Assembly (NCBI GenBank): GCA_009760855.2 | Contig: WPIO01000079.1 | Coordinates: 1,132,501-1,196,500, forward strand | From: Cristatella mucedo | Taxonomy: Eukaryota; Bryozoa; Phylactolaemata; Cristatellidae | Direction of reading: 5' to 3' | DNA length: 64,000 nt | Shown here: positions 1-11,379 of the stretch, piece by piece | How positions within the stretch are numbered: the stretch's first letter is position 1 | Layout of the letters: the number at the start of each line of letters is the position of its first letter | The notes under the pieces: generated by a model | Seen by the model: only the letters and a program-made list of their open reading frames with translations | Database searches by the model: none | Told to the model about the DNA's origin: nothing | Translations under genes and position numbers: made by a program

Positions 1-544
1 ATGCAGAGGCCTCACCAATTTTTTTCGGCGACGACGACGGCGGGGAGGCAGTAGCGTGGTGCAGCCCTGCGTGCATGCAGGCGAGGACAGGCGAGGCACC
101 TCTTCCAGGGCCCCTTGAAGCGACAGCACTTCGGCACGACCAAGGCAGCAATCGCAGCTGAGGCAGTGCATAATTTCGCAGGCCGCTCACGACTGGACCT
201 GCCATTCATTGATCGGCACGTGATGCATCGCTCGGCCTGTGCTTCCAAGTAAAGTCCCAAGGGGGCGGGGTGATGACGACAGATCACTTCCGTCACAGAG
301 AGGGAGGCAGGGAGAGAGGCAGGGAGGGTAGCTGAGAGACAGGACTTGCATTCCTAACGATGACTGCAGCATACATGCCGAGTTAAAAGAGAGGCAGCAG
401 TTGTGACAGGATCATTCCAAGATCGCAGCAGCAACTATCGCCTGCAGCTGTCTTGACTGCTGCAGCTGGCTAGGGCAGCCAGTCACGTGGTTGTTGACGG
501 CAGAGGCCCTTGGCTGCTGCACACACCTGGGGCAGCTGGCTTTG

Positions 545-735
545 GTAGGGGCCGATTTGAACAGAGGCGAGAGAGACAGCTGCAGCTGGTGAAGCACTTT
601 TGCTAGGTGTGAAGGAGCCTAACCATAGAGGGCCTTCAGGGTCAGTGCGAGAATTTTGCACTGCATCTGTTGGTCGACATGGAGCAATTGCATCTCTTCC
701 AGCAAAGGAGACACACTGAACCTCTGGGATGTCTG
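545..735 (-). repeat. LINE family B fragment
   Basis: Decayed minus-strand copy of the end of the family B reverse transcriptase ORF (the region encoding LLKELGWLPVEQRIQSKVL in better copies). Identifiable from the order of matching words; many substitutions and gaps. Confidence 0.6.
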
Positions 736-969
736 GCCAGCTGAAGATGGGGAGGAGGGAGATATGCCCTCACAGATACCAGCAACCATCTTTCACAGTA
801 CGTAAGCCCGGCTATGGGTGGGATACAATCTGCTGGAGCCAGGCGCTGACTCTGAGCTGCTTGCCTTGCACAGTAAGCTGTCGCACCGAGCCCCCACCTC
901 ACCCTTCTCACCTCATCAAGCACCGGAGCGTAAACACACTTGGCATGGCGCCTGCAGCTCATGTCTTAC

Positions 970-1134
970 CTGTTGTCTTTAAAGAACTCCTTCAGAGTGG
1001 TGCTGAAGCGCTTCGAGTATTTCACGAACTCTCTCTTGCGCTGCTCGAGGGTCGAGCGGCCCTCTTGGGAATGTACATGAGTGAAAACGTCGTTGACAGC
1101 ATCAAGCAACATCTTGATGGCTCCGGCAATGTCC
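970..1134 (-). CDS. PDCD10: PDCD10 coding exon 3
   Basis: 165 nt, phase 2 to phase 2, acceptor CTGCAG at 1135-1136 and donor GTAAGA at 964-969. The first base completes the lysine codon of ETIK. The exon then encodes DIAGAIKMLLDAVNDVF and REFVKYSKRFSTTLKEFFKDN, matching the vertebrate C-terminal FAT-homology helices. The following exon is not in the window. Confidence 0.92.
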
Positions 1135-4100
1135 CTGCAGTCGCCAAGACAAACAGACAACCGGTAACAGCTCGTTGATTAGCTGCTGCACAGCCGAAGC
1201 AGATGACATGCAGACACGGACACGGACGCACGCACAGAAAAGCCCTGTCCCCAAACGCATTTGCGGCTAGAGTAGCTATGCACAGAAAGTGGCTTCCGGT
1301 GGCACTCGACTAGCACTACTTGATGTCATCGACCTAAATAGTTGTTTACGTACGGCCCACAAATGAATGTCATAGCTGATTCACTAGCCAGAGCAGGCCA
1401 ATGGAAAGAGAGAGCTCAAGAGACTGCGCATGCAAAAGAAAAAACTGACGCGTGGTTCAAAATTTGATTGCACTGGACAAGGCATAAAGCTAGAAATTTC
1501 CAAAATGCGTTGCTTTGATTGTAATGGATGCAGAGTACAGGGTTCAGAAAAATGCGTTTGCAGACAAGAAAGACAAACACCACCAGAGATGGCTGCTCCG
1601 CATCACACTGCTAAAACTCAACGAAAGAGTGATGTTCATCAAACTACACAGAAAAAGAAGCCCAGGAGCAACGTGCATTCAAAGCTCAATGGCTATGCCG
1701 CACACGACAAACTCAGCAACAACAAGAGACCGAGGAAGCCAACGTGGACGAGCTTCATTCTTTGGCTCCAGCCTATCTCTCAGATATACTCTCCCATCAG
1801 GCCAAGCATCGTACCACCCGCTTCGTTCATTCGCTTAGTTTAGTTCGCATGCTCCCAAAGCCTGGAACTCCCTCCCGACCTGCATCAGAACATCCCCTGA
1901 CCTGACCTGACCACACTTAAAAAGAACTTAAAAACACACATATTTAGGACAGCATTTAGTGGGTCCCTGTGATTCGTCCTTTATGTGCTTATGCGTGCTG
2001 ACACTGTGCATGATGCCACTAACCACATTTGCATGCTGACCCTGTGCATGCCACCCCTAACCATGTTATTCTTGTTAATCAAGCATGATATTACTCACCA
2101 TTCAATTGCATTTCCCTTTGCAGCAAATGTAAAGCGCCTAGAGAGAGATTGAGTTCTCTGAGGGCGCTTTATCAAGTGCATTATTATTATTATTTCTATT
2201 ATTATAACGTGGACGAGCTTCGTGCACGAGCTGAGCTGCTTTCAAAGCTCGACGAAGAAGCTGAAACAGTCAACGTCGTGAACAGAAGAAATTGAAGACA
2301 TTGAAGCTCCTCAATTTTTAACGGACGGTTAAATGATAATAATAATACGTTTGATATAGTGCTCTCAGAGAACTCAATCTCTTTCTAGGCACTTTACGTT
2401 TGCTGCAAAGGAAGCACGATCGAATCGTTAGTGGTAGCATGCACAATGGCAACAAGCATAACATGGTTAGGCATGCACAGGGTCTGCATGCAAGTAGTGG
2501 CAGCATGCACAGTGTCAGCACGCATGAGCCGTGATGGCTCACTAGGTAAGGCGGTTGCTTTTCTAGACCTCGGTCCCAATGTCGTGGGTTCGAATCCTGC
2601 GGTGGGCGATCCTTTATCGCCACTGCAAGCGGTGGTGATAGCCGTAAAGGCTCTTCTGTCGCTATACAGAAGAGGCTGTTAAATCAGCTAGTATTTAATT
2701 CAATTTTTTTAATTTAAGAGCATAGAGGTCAAACCACAGGACGCACTAAATATCGTGATAAACAGATGCGTTTTAGCTTCTTTTAAAATGTGGACCGGTC
2801 AGGAGATGTCGTGACGCAAGTCGGGAGTGAGTTCCAGGCTATGGGAGCATTCGAACTAAAGGCACGGTCTCCAAAGGATTTGAGGTTTGTACGAGGTATA
2901 GGTATACTGTTGGATTCCGAAAAGCGGGTGGTACGATGCTTGGCCTGATGGGGTAGTATATCTGACAGATAGGCTGGAGCCATAGAATGAAGGGACCTAA
3001 AAGTGAGCGACAAAACCTTGAAGTCGATCCATTGCTTGACTGGTAGCCAATGCAGGTCGAGGAGAAGTGGTGTGATGTGGCAACTGCAACGCTAACGACA
3101 GACAAATCTAGCTGCAAAGTTTTGCACCAGCTGTAAGCGTCAGATTGCACAGGCCGGTAGACCAGCAAGCAGTGAGTTACAGAAGTCAAGACATGGTGTC
3201 AAAAATGAAATAAACATTTACTTTCATTAATTTCATCAGTATTCCTGCGCATACTGTACAGTGAGGTGGTTTTGTTTTTATTTTCTCGGGCGTTTGTGTC
3301 ACTTGCATTCTGTCCGCTAATGAGCGATCCACCAAACTGCTAATAATGATAGCAACAGCACATTTTCGCGGCACCCTTAGAGAACTGCATCTCTTTCTAG
3401 GCGCTTCACAATAGGCCGCAGTCTCGCTCGAGAGGAGAGCGTACCGGCAGCCGTAATGTAATGTAATGTATCTCCGTCTGTAACTCCACAAAGTCATAAG
3501 GACCATGTGGGTGTTACGCAGGAGAGTTTTGTATAGCACACTCACAGCCTAGGCGGCTTTCGGTAGCCAACAGACTTCGTCTCACGCAACAAAGAGAAAG
3601 TGGGAAGCATAGCAGAGTCAGGAGAGCAGTTGAGGTAGTGAGTAGCATAGAAGTAGCAGCTCAGGACCGCTGAAAAAGATGTGCCATAGTCGGCAGCAGG
3701 ACAGTAGTTGTCGTTGCGTAAGAATTGTGGAAGCGAGTTCCACAGTCTAGGACCTGCAGAGCTAAAGCTTCTGTCGCCAATTCTCTTAAAGCGGAGGAAT
3801 GGGACAGCTAATTTATTGTCCACACAGGACCTCAGGGCACGAACAGGCTGAAACTGATGTAGCAGTTCAGCTAGGTACGAAGGAGCCAAGCCGTGGCAGG
3901 CCTTGTGGGTCAGCGTAAGAACCTTGCTCTGTATCCTTTGCTCAACCGGCAACCATCCTAGCTCTTTCAGCAAAGGAGACACGTGCTCAAACCGCTGGGA
4001 CTTGAAGACCAGCCTTGCAGCCACGTTCATAGTCCGCTGCAGTGGCCTAATAGCTTTCTTTGGCAGCCCAGGGCGAGTGCGCGGCTCGCTCACTTGATAG

Positions 4101-4670
4101 TCTCCAGGAACTTCTTCCGGTCGCCAATCTCGTCCGGGATGCGTCCGAGGATGCGCTTGAGCGCGTTGGACTGCTCGTTGAGCGCCACGAACACGGGCTC
4201 GGGCCGGAGCAGACGCACGTCCTCCTGCTCGCCGCTGCCCTCGAGCCGCAGCAGGATCTCGGGCATGTCGATGCGGTCGCCTACGCGCGCCTTCTCCAGG
4301 ACGCCGTTGATGAAGAAGTAGGCGAAGCCCGGATTCTGGCTCTCGGCCTTGTCGAACGCCGCGCGCAGCGTCTGCGCCTCCGTCGGGCTTCTCTGCAGCA
4401 GCTGCGAACGGCGAGCGGGCGCCTTACGCGCGCGCTCCAGAAGCGGCGGCGGGTCGTGGGGCGCGCGGGGGAGCACGCGCGCGGGGCTCGACGCGAGCAG
4501 CGGAGCGCCGGGGGACGCATTAGCGCCGCGCCGTTCGCCTCCCCGGCACCTGTACCGCCGCCTCGCGGGCTCGAGTCGGCGCAGGCGTCGCGTCTTACCG
4601 TGTCAAATATTGGATTTAGCACGACGGGCAACGCCATAGAGCTGAATAGACCTTCGTCGCCCATGGTCAT
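970..4670 (-). CDS. PDCD10: PDCD10/CCM3 orthologue (programmed cell death protein 10), 5' three exons; last exon off window
   Basis: Three minus-strand exons (4599-4670, 4094-4401, 970-1134) join in frame to about 181 codons. The product follows the PDCD10 family from end to end. The N-terminus reads MALPVVLNPIFDT where vertebrates have MPLYAVMYPVFNE. AQTLRAAF and RPEP are present, as is IPDEI.DR..FL.TIKDI, the start of the FAT-homology (focal-adhesion-targeting-like) domain. It then runs through EFVKYSK.FS.TLK..FKD. In known animals PDCD10 is a ~212-residue adaptor: its N-terminal dimerisation domain binds GCKIII kinases (STK24/25/26), and its C-terminal four-helix bundle binds CCM2, paxillin and striatin (STRIPAK complex). 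Here residues after FKDN are missing. About 26-30 more are expected, in a terminal exon left of position 1; I searched 1-969 on the minus strand and found no match. All junctions are GT-AG with matching phases (0, 2, 2). Confidence 0.92.
1739..2210 (+). repeat. LINE family A 3' fragment
   Basis: End of the family A ORF (APAYLSDIL...QAKHRTTR) with a deletion, then KAWNSLPTC..TSP, the 3' UTR, and a TATTATTATT tail. Lies in PDCD10 intron 2, antisense to that gene. Confidence 0.8.
2330..2525 (-). repeat. LINE family A 3'-tail fragment
   Basis: Starts with the ATT-type tail (as AATAATAATA on plus) and runs back through the conserved 3' stem-loop region (CTCTCAGAGAACTC..CTCTTTCTAGG) and 3' UTR. 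PDCD10 intron 2. Confidence 0.75.
2526..2698 (+). repeat. SINE-1 (tRNA-derived)
   Basis: tRNA-like head with A-box-like TGGCTCACTAGG and B-box GGTTCGAATCC, then a fixed body (CCACTGCAAGCGGTGGTGAT, AAGGCTCTTCTGTCGC) and tail ending TTAAATCAGCTAGTATTT. One of nine copies in the window. Confidence 0.85.
2730..3193 (-). repeat. LINE family A ORF fragment
   Basis: Minus-strand piece encoding LTFRSLHSMAPAYLSDILP, QAKHRTTRFSESN and AWNSLPTCVTTS. In PDCD10 intron 2. Confidence 0.8.
3455..4070 (-). repeat. LINE family B 3' fragment, next to a PDCD10 splice donor
   Basis: 5'-truncated copy encoding GLPKKAIRPLQRTMN through SLLRETKSVGYR, with a TAATGTAATG tail at about 3456-3472. Its 5' junction is about 23 bp from the PDCD10 exon 2 donor, and it has the same orientation as the gene. 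Confidence 0.9.
4094..4401 (-). CDS. PDCD10: PDCD10 coding exon 2
   Basis: 308 nt, phase 0 to phase 2. The acceptor is TTCGCAG (4402-4403), chosen because the spacing from F of NPIFDT to Q of AQTL then equals the vertebrate protein exactly; a second CAG six bases downstream would drop residues. The exon carries TEAQTLRAAFDKAE, VLEKARV, a conserved RPEP and IPDEIGDR. It ends AT-CAA before a GTGAGC donor. The intron before it is only 197 nt. Base composition is much more GC-rich than the flanking transposons. Confidence 0.92.
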
Positions 4671-5260
4671 TTTGCGTCTCGTCACGCTGGGGACCGGCGG
4701 CACAGCGACGACCTGGGGCGGACGGACGGACGACTTGCTGCTGCCGCGGCTGGCTGCTGGCCGACTCACGTCGCGCCGGACGCCGGGCTCGGCAGACGCT
4801 CGGTCGCTAGAAACGCCACGCGGTCTCGTGGTGAGGATCTTTAAAATGTCTCTCCCAGAGGATCCGAGACGCGTCTTCGGGGTGTCGCCAGCGCTACGGC
4901 GTACTCGGGGGAGAAGAGGTCCGAGACGACCGGATGCTCCCACAATGCGCCAGTTACAACAACCGGCTGCGCTTCCGCGATGGGCGTGACCCCGGCTCCC
5001 GGGTTCGCCGGTTCCGCGGAAGAGCTCGATGCGCGGGACGTCGAGCTCCTCCGTTTGGCGCCCTATTCGAGACAGCATCGACGCAACGAATTCCACCTCA
5101 GCGCGCTGCGATTGCGTTGCTAGCTTTTTAGAATCAAGCGCCGCGGCTTCGTAACGCCCGACTCCGGCCGCGCTGCCTGGGCGGAAGACCCGGAAGCTGG
5201 GGCCGACGGATACCCTTCCCAGCGACAGTCGATCGCAGGAAAGTGAATCCTACAGTTGTG
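4400..5260 (-). promoter_or_regulatory. CpG-rich promoter/5' region of PDCD10
   Basis: Very high density of CpG and GC-rich sequence around and upstream of the PDCD10 start codon, in contrast to the AT-rich transposon-filled sequence on both sides. This looks like a CpG-island type promoter. Several chance ORFs on both strands are by-products of the GC content. No TATA box was identified. A bidirectional promoter is possible, but I found no supported gene on the plus strand. Confidence 0.5.
4599..4670 (-). CDS. PDCD10: PDCD10 coding exon 1
   Basis: 24 codons starting at ATG 4668-4670 and ending phase 0 at a GTAAGA donor (4597-4598). A second ATG two codons later (4662-4664) sits in a strong ACCATGG context and could be the real start. 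The frame stays open upstream through GC-rich sequence, but family length argues for starting here. The peptide ends NPIFDT. Confidence 0.85.
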
Positions 5261-6867
5261 CTGCCGCTAGCACGCAGCGCTCATAACGGTGCCAGTCTCA
5301 GCCGACGCGCGACAAATACCGATGAAACCTAAACCTTGTAGCGCGGCCAGTTACTCGTGAGTGCTGCTACACTGCACGCAGGCGCGCCGGCGGTCGGTAG
5401 CCGGAACACGGCAGCGACGAAGAGCGTTCATGCCTTAAAACGTCACGTCCGTATCCATAGTGTAGACAAGTCTATTTGGCAGCAGCGGACGGTTACGAGC
5501 GTTCAGCCGCCAGCGGCCATGGCGTACACGCCGATGGCGAATCCTGAGTCACACCAGCCGGCCTATCTTGGGGCGTCGGCTTTTTGTACGGCCCTCTGAA
5601 ATAAACTATCCCATAATCGTGAATAGTAACTGTACGCCACGACCCAGGTCTGGCCTTCTTTCTTAGATAAGCATTGGCTCAATGAGTAGACCTAAGCTGC
5701 CGTGTCGCCGCTGCCATCGGGGTAGCGGCGCTGGAAAACTCCGGCTGCTGTTATCTCCTTCTGACAAATGTTCTACTATTTTGACGAGGTGGCTAGGTAG
5801 CGTGTTATGCTGACTTACGAGAAGCATGATATCAACCTGCAGTGTCTCCTTCATATATACCCCTCGTAATAAGCAAGATTTCTGAGTTGGTCCATTAGTT
5901 AGTCCTTTCGTCGGTCCCTGACGTCACATTTACACTGAGTTCTTCGTGATGTAATAATAGTAGGTACATTACAGCAAAGCATTGGGGAATTTATAAAAAC
6001 TAAAGAAATTGGGAGATAGTTTTTCTGGTTGGCATATGGAGCTGCAACGTGTAGTTTGGTTCATACATCAGAGAGCCAGCCGATGAACAACGCCAACGGT
6101 TTATTGCATAAGGCATGGAGCCGCAAGACGCACGACTGCCTTCGCCCCATTCTCACACTCGAGCCTCTTCTCCTCGACCCCGGCTGTCCCTTGGCTGACC
6201 CCGATGGGGAATCCACCATCTGTTCACCAGCGGGTTATCGGCATGTGTCAACTCATTAGAAGCTGACCACAGCTGTGCACAGGCCCCTCTCGGGGATGCT
6301 CCCACCAGCTGTTGAGGAAAAGGAGTGGTACTAGCCCGCATGCAATCAAACTACACAACGTACACTCTCGTAGTTGAAGTTCTAGAATTGCACATGCCAT
6401 TAACTTAAAAGGATTGTTCAAAGGGTGACCGTGGCATTCCCAGCAGCTTTCGCTATCCCTTCGCTGTCACCCGACGTGAGGATCAGAGCTTACCGGCTTT
6501 CGCTTATACCAGCTGAGCTAGCGTATTAATAAGCTTTCAAGAGTTATCCCGACTTACCGGAAGTCGCTATGCACTTGCCTTTGGTAAGCGATGGATATGC
6601 GTAAATAAAATCTGCCAGCAAATGTTTGTGGGGCTTACTATTTAAACTCTAAGCTTAGCAGTCGGTGGTGCGTGCTTGCCAGCTAGGTCAGAGGACACCC
6701 AGACCCGCCTTCTCGAGCAAAGGTGAAGGCTTCCGTGATTTCTCACGGATGTAAGTTAGTTCATAAATAGTTTAAAGCATGACGACGAATTGAAATGTCG
6801 CTATACAACGTGGCACTAGTATCAGTAGCAACAGGGATAATCTTTAGGTGCAAAAGTGGTTTATTGT

Positions 6868-7105
6868 GTCATAATAATAATAACAATAATAATAATAGAC
6901 GTGTATAATGCCCTCAGAGAACTCAGTCTCTTTCTAGGCACTTTACATGTGGTGTAAAGGAAGCATGAACGAATTGTTAGTCGTAGGATGCTCAATGTCA
7001 ATCAGCAGAACATGGTTAGAGATTACTTGCACAGGGTCAGCATGCAAATATGGTTAGTGGCAGCATTCCCAGCGTCAATACGCAAAAGCACACAAAGAAC
7101 GAATC
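6868..7105 (-). repeat. LINE family A 3' fragment
   Basis: AATAATAATAAT tail at the left, then the 3' stem-loop and the 3' UTR with its CATGGTTAG and GTCAGCATGCA words, diverged. Confidence 0.75.
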
Positions 7106-7299
7106 GTTCGACCCATGACCCTGCTCTGCAGGGTCAACGATCTTAACTCGTTCGCTCAAGGCGACACTCAAACTAATTCTCGCGTTTGTGACATCGCGTC
7201 CGGACTAATGACATTCTTTCACCAAGGACTCCTGACCTTCACCCTTAGTCGCCTGCAATAATCGTGCAAAGCTCAGCAATACGGTCGCTTTTGCAATGT

Positions 7300-7640
7300 C
7301 CTATATCTCCATCTGTAACTCCGCAAAGCCATACAGACTATGTGGGTGTTACGCAGGAAAGTTTTGCATAGCGCATTCACAGCCTAAGCAGCTTCCGGTA
7401 CACATTCGGTAGCCAATAGACTTCATCTCACGAAACAAAGAGAAAGTGGGAAGCATAGCAGAGTCAGGAGAGCAGTTGAGGTAGCGAGTAGCATGGAAGT
7501 AGCAGCTGATGACCGCTGCAAAGGATGTGCCACCATAGTCGGCAGCAGGAGAATAGTTGTCGTTGAGTAAGAATTGTGGAAGTGAGTTCCACAGTGTAGG
7601 ACGACATGCAGAGCTAAAGCTTTTGACGCCAACTGTCTGA
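7300..7640 (-). repeat. LINE family B 3' fragment
   Basis: Minus-strand 3' UTR (TGTGGGTGTTACGCAGGA) and last ORF part (LLRETKS), interrupted by small indels. Confidence 0.75.
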
Positions 7641-7649
7641 GCTTTGCTG

Positions 7650-8085
7650 GCTCCCTATCCCAAGCGTCGAATTGATTTCAAGATTCTCGGTCTGGCTTGC
7701 AGGCCGCTAAACTCTCTGAGCTTGAAACTTGCACCAACTCGACCTACTCGACCTCCACGCTCCTCCTCCAGTGTGTTCTCGCACCGCTAGCTCCGCAGCA
7801 TCTAGTTATCTCGCCACTCCACACGCTCTAAATTGAAATATTGTAGCGATCAAGCCTTCCGCCAACGCTCACTGCAAGTACGGAACGCGCTTCCAGGTAC
7901 TGCCACAACTGTAATGACCTTGCATAATTTAAGTCTTAGCTAAAGACGCATCTGCTCCGACAGTGCTACATTCGCCCCAGTGAACGTTTTTTGTTACCGT
8001 AATTTACATGCGTATATGTGCACGACTCTGGCACGCCGCTATTCGGATTTCCTACTAACCGGTGGCCCTGAGTGTTTTCTTCTTG
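7650..8085 (+). repeat. LINE family C fragment (decayed CR1/L2-like)
   Basis: Plus-strand remnant reading PKRRIDFKILGLA..PLN and later RSLQVRNALPGT, the RIDFKIL and WNALP signatures of CR1/L2 reverse transcriptase C-termini, with many frame breaks. It differs from families A and B. Confidence 0.5.
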
Positions 8086-8104
8086 ACTTTAGCTTACTGG
8101 CCTA

Positions 8105-8485
8105 AATAATAATAATAATAATAATATTAATAATAATGATAATGCACTTGATAAAGCGCCCTCAAAGAACTCAATCTCTCTCTAGGCGCTTTACATTTGC
8201 TGCAAAGGGAAATACAATTAAATGGTGAGTAATATCATACTTGATAAACAAACAACATGAATAACATGGTTAGGGGTGACATGCACAGGGTCAGCATGCA
8301 GATGTGGTTAGTGGCAGCATGCACAGTGTCACCACGCATAAGCACATCAAGGACGAATCACAGGGACCCACTAAATGCTGTCCTAAATAGGTGTGTTTTT
8401 AAGTTCATTTTAAATGTGGTCAGGTCAGGGGATGTTCTGACGCAGGTCGGGAGGGAGTTCCAGGCTTTGGGCTTCCTAAACATGA
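8105..8485 (-). repeat. LINE family A 3' fragment
   Basis: ATT tail at 8107-8137, full 3' UTR, and the end of the ORF (AWNSLPTCVRTSPDLTTFK). Confidence 0.85.
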
Positions 8486-8584
8486 CGCGTGCCATGTTCG
8501 TCTTAGCGTGAAACCGTGCGTGCCAGTAATCCTTCATAATTGATTCACTTGCAGCCAATTGTAAAGCGCCTGAATAGTGGTTGG

Positions 8585-8930
8585 TTCAATTGCTTGCAAC
8601 GGCCTGCCTTTTACGCGTTCTACGTGCTCCTCCCACTGCTCTTGCAGCACCTACTCCTCCGCATGCCGCCATCTTGCCTTTCCCTACACGAAATTAAAAT
8701 CTTATGGCAACCGAGCCTTCGGTTCTTACGCTTAACAAAGACCAGCAACTCGATTCCAGCTTTGGTCGCTATCTGCTACGACTTTGCGTCATTTATGTCT
8801 CAGCTAGAGATTCGTGAGTTCCGCTCATCTTTCCCTCGAATCTCCATCGAACTTATTTTGCACCTCCTTTTATTTTTACTTATGCATGATCTAGTGCATG
8901 CACTTTTAGAAACGAATTGAAGCTTTGTGT
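8585..8930 (+). repeat. LINE family C fragment (decayed)
   Basis: The 126-codon ORF here begins in unrelated sequence. In another frame it contains KLKSYGNRAFGSYA and WNSIPA-like words typical of CR1/L2 C-termini. Treated as a decayed retrotransposon rather than a gene. Confidence 0.4.
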
Positions 8931-10015
8931 GCTTTGTTGCCGTGCAGGCTACGCGTTTGAGAGCCAACTTAAGCTCTCTTGTGGAGGAGGTGCAAAGCCT
9001 GACGTTCGTAAAGTTGGAGAGGATGCCGCTAGACTGTGACCTCACTCGATGCGAGCAGTGCGAAAAGAATCGTGTCCCTCTCCTTCGTGCTCGAACCGCT
9101 GTTAAATCGGACACGATTTAGTCAAGTCTTCGTTAGAGTATTTGCATGATTTAGTGCATGCTACGAGCTAGAGACCCAACTAACCGTTGGCCTTTGCTCC
9201 TTGTTTGCTTTGGCATTGTGGCCAAAGCAGCAGACTTGTTTGCTCTTGCGCTTCGCGCTTGTCCAAGTACAATGCCATGCATGTCATTAAGCCTTCATCG
9301 ATTCTCAGCGAGCCGCAAGTTGTAAAGCTGCACCTGGATGGAGGAAGCAAGATGGAGGAAGCGATGGAATCCATAACCGCGATTCCATCATCGTCCATAA
9401 TATGTAGTTCTCTTAGGGGGCTGAAAAAATTATTATTATTTTAATTATTATTATAATCTGATCTGACGATACCTAGTGCTAAGCTTATACGTAAGAACAC
9501 TGTTAGCAGTGCCGGTTGGTAACCCTGTAGGCCAGCAACGAACTTTCGAATGGCCCAGAAAAAAGTATACACTACTCGAGCTGCAACCAAAACATTTGCT
9601 CAGTTTCCGTGGCTAAGAGACTTGTATGAACAGACAGCGTCTGAGACTGGAAGCAAGCTTTAAGAAAGGCTCGTGTGAGCAAAACTCACTGATTACTCGA
9701 GGCTTGCAAAGGTTAAATGTCAAGACTTTGCACACCTCAAACGAAACACGAAATACTTGAAGACTGCATGCAAGTACTCAAACGAATACTTGACTAAAGC
9801 GTGTCAGATTTTACAGCCGCTCGAGCACAAAAGAAAGGGACATGAGGTTTTTCGTACTGCTCGCATCGAGTGAGGTCACAGTCTAGCGGCATCTTCTCCC
9901 ACTTTACGAACGTCAGGCTTTGTACCTCCTCCACAAAAGAGCTTAAGTTGGCTCCCAAACGCGTAGCGTGCACGACAACAAAGGACACAAGGCTTCAATT
10001 TTTTTATAAAATGCC
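8905..10015. mobile_element. Fold-back-like element with ~245-bp inverted arms
   Basis: Arm 1 (8905-9152, plus) and arm 2 (9767-10012, minus) are clearly homologous. They start TTGAAGC.TTGTGT.CTTTG and end ACTTAGTCAAGT.TTCGTT-like sequence with GTA.TTGCATG. Both arms carry a ~64-codon open frame with the same core (EEVQSLTFVK, MPLDCDLTRCEQ.EK). The spacer is about 614 bp and encodes nothing recognisable. It could be a fold-back/MITE-type transposon or an inverted duplication of a host exon. Confidence 0.55.
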
Positions 10016-10649
10016 CCATGGCTTTGCTCGGCAGTCGCACGGCTGAGCTGAAACAGCACTCATCATCAGCTCCCGCCTTCACTTGAGCTCTCTCGATTGG
10101 TCGGATTAACTAACGATTGATTTCTCGCATTTAATACACCCATACCAGAGACGTTTTCCCGGAAACCCGACGTGACTGTAAATCTCTTCTGCACGGCCAG
10201 CACAACGTTAGGAATGTCTCACACATCGCCAATCCTAGCACCTCATTTCAAACACGTCACGTACCCTTTCCAATGGCTAGCCACCTCCTTCCAGAGCTGT
10301 TAATTTTTGGCACTACTGAATCAAGTAGCATGATGTTAATTGGATCGGAAAAACGAGCCAAATGCGCATACAAAGGCGCCAAGGCCAAGAAATCCAGCCT
10401 AGGCACAAACGTCTGCAAAGGCAAAACGCCTGATATCATCGTCCCAGAACAAACTACGGTATACGTGCTGTGTAATGACGGTTTCAAGAATGTACTTTTG
10501 GAACACGCAGAACGACGCGGTCAAGGATATACGGTGCATTCTGATTCCCCACGTCTATCTTTGATTGTTCTGGATTAATTGAACTCCTTATTCCCCCTCT
10601 CAGGTTTCACGGCATGCTAAGAAGCAGCCTCGGCTATATCGGGTGTATC

Positions 10650-11197
10650 ACAGGTTTGGCCCAGTGGTTTCGTCGCTCACTTTTAGGTCATTTCATTCTT
10701 TGGCTCCAGCCTATCTCTCAGATCTACTCCCCCACCAGGCCAAGTATCGTACCACCCGCTTTTCGGAATCCAACGGTTTACCAATACCTCGTACGCAACT
10801 CAAATCCTTTGGAGACCGTGCAATTAGTTCGTATGCTCCCAAAGCCTGGAACTCACTCCCGACTTGCGTCACGACATTCCTTGACTTGACCACATTTAAA
10901 AAGAAATTAAAAACGCACCTATTTATGACAGCACTTAGTGGGTCCCTGTGATTCGTCCTTCATGTGCTTATGCGTGCTGACATTGTGCATGCTACCACTA
11001 ACTACACTTGCATGCTGACCCTGTACATGTCACCCCTCACCATGTTATTCATGTTGTTCATCAAGCATGATATTACTCACCATTCAATCGCGTTTCTCTT
11101 GCAGCAAATTTAAAGCACTCGGAAAGAGATTGAGTTCTCCGAGGGCGCTTTATCAAGTGCACTATTATCATTATTATTATTATTATTATTATTATTA
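10650..11197 (+). repeat. LINE family A 3' copy
   Basis: ORF end (LTFRSFHSLAPAYLSDLLP ... KLKTHLFMTALSGSL), complete 3' UTR and (ATT)n tail at 11162-11197. Confidence 0.9.
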
Positions 11198-11320
11198 AGG
11201 TGCTCGCTCCGACCAAGATCAGACCGAGGTCGTAGGCTCGGGCCCCGAGGCATATGCGAAGCACCTGAATAGAGATTAAGTTATCTTAGGACGCTCGACA
11301 AATGAAATATATTATATTAC
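11197..11320 (+). repeat. SINE-2 (tRNA-derived, LINE A-like tail)
   Basis: AAGGTGCTCGCTCCGACCA and GGCTCGGGCCCC (degenerate B box), then GCACCTGAATAGAGATTAAG..ATCTTAGGACGCT, a tail resembling the LINE A 3' stem-loop. It is inserted immediately at the (ATT)n tail of the LINE before it. Confidence 0.6.
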
Positions 11321-11379
11321 GATATTATAATCATATTTCACACTTAAAAAACACGACCTGGAGAACATCACAAGCAACA

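Noticed and set aside
187-372. Last PDCD10 exon candidates in 1-969
   Set aside because: No minus-strand frame there shows the expected VFVSANRLI-type C-terminus; the fragments at 545-735 are LINE B.
2526-2640. Possible tRNA genes at the GGTTCGAATCC boxes
   Set aside because: They recur with the same non-tRNA body and tail, and the cloverleaf is incomplete; they are SINE heads.
4060-5096. 309-codon plus-strand and 271-codon minus-strand ORFs over the PDCD10 5' region
   Set aside because: GC-rich shadow frames; the plus frame is antisense to recognised PDCD10 exons. The minus frame contains exon 1 but reads through its donor.
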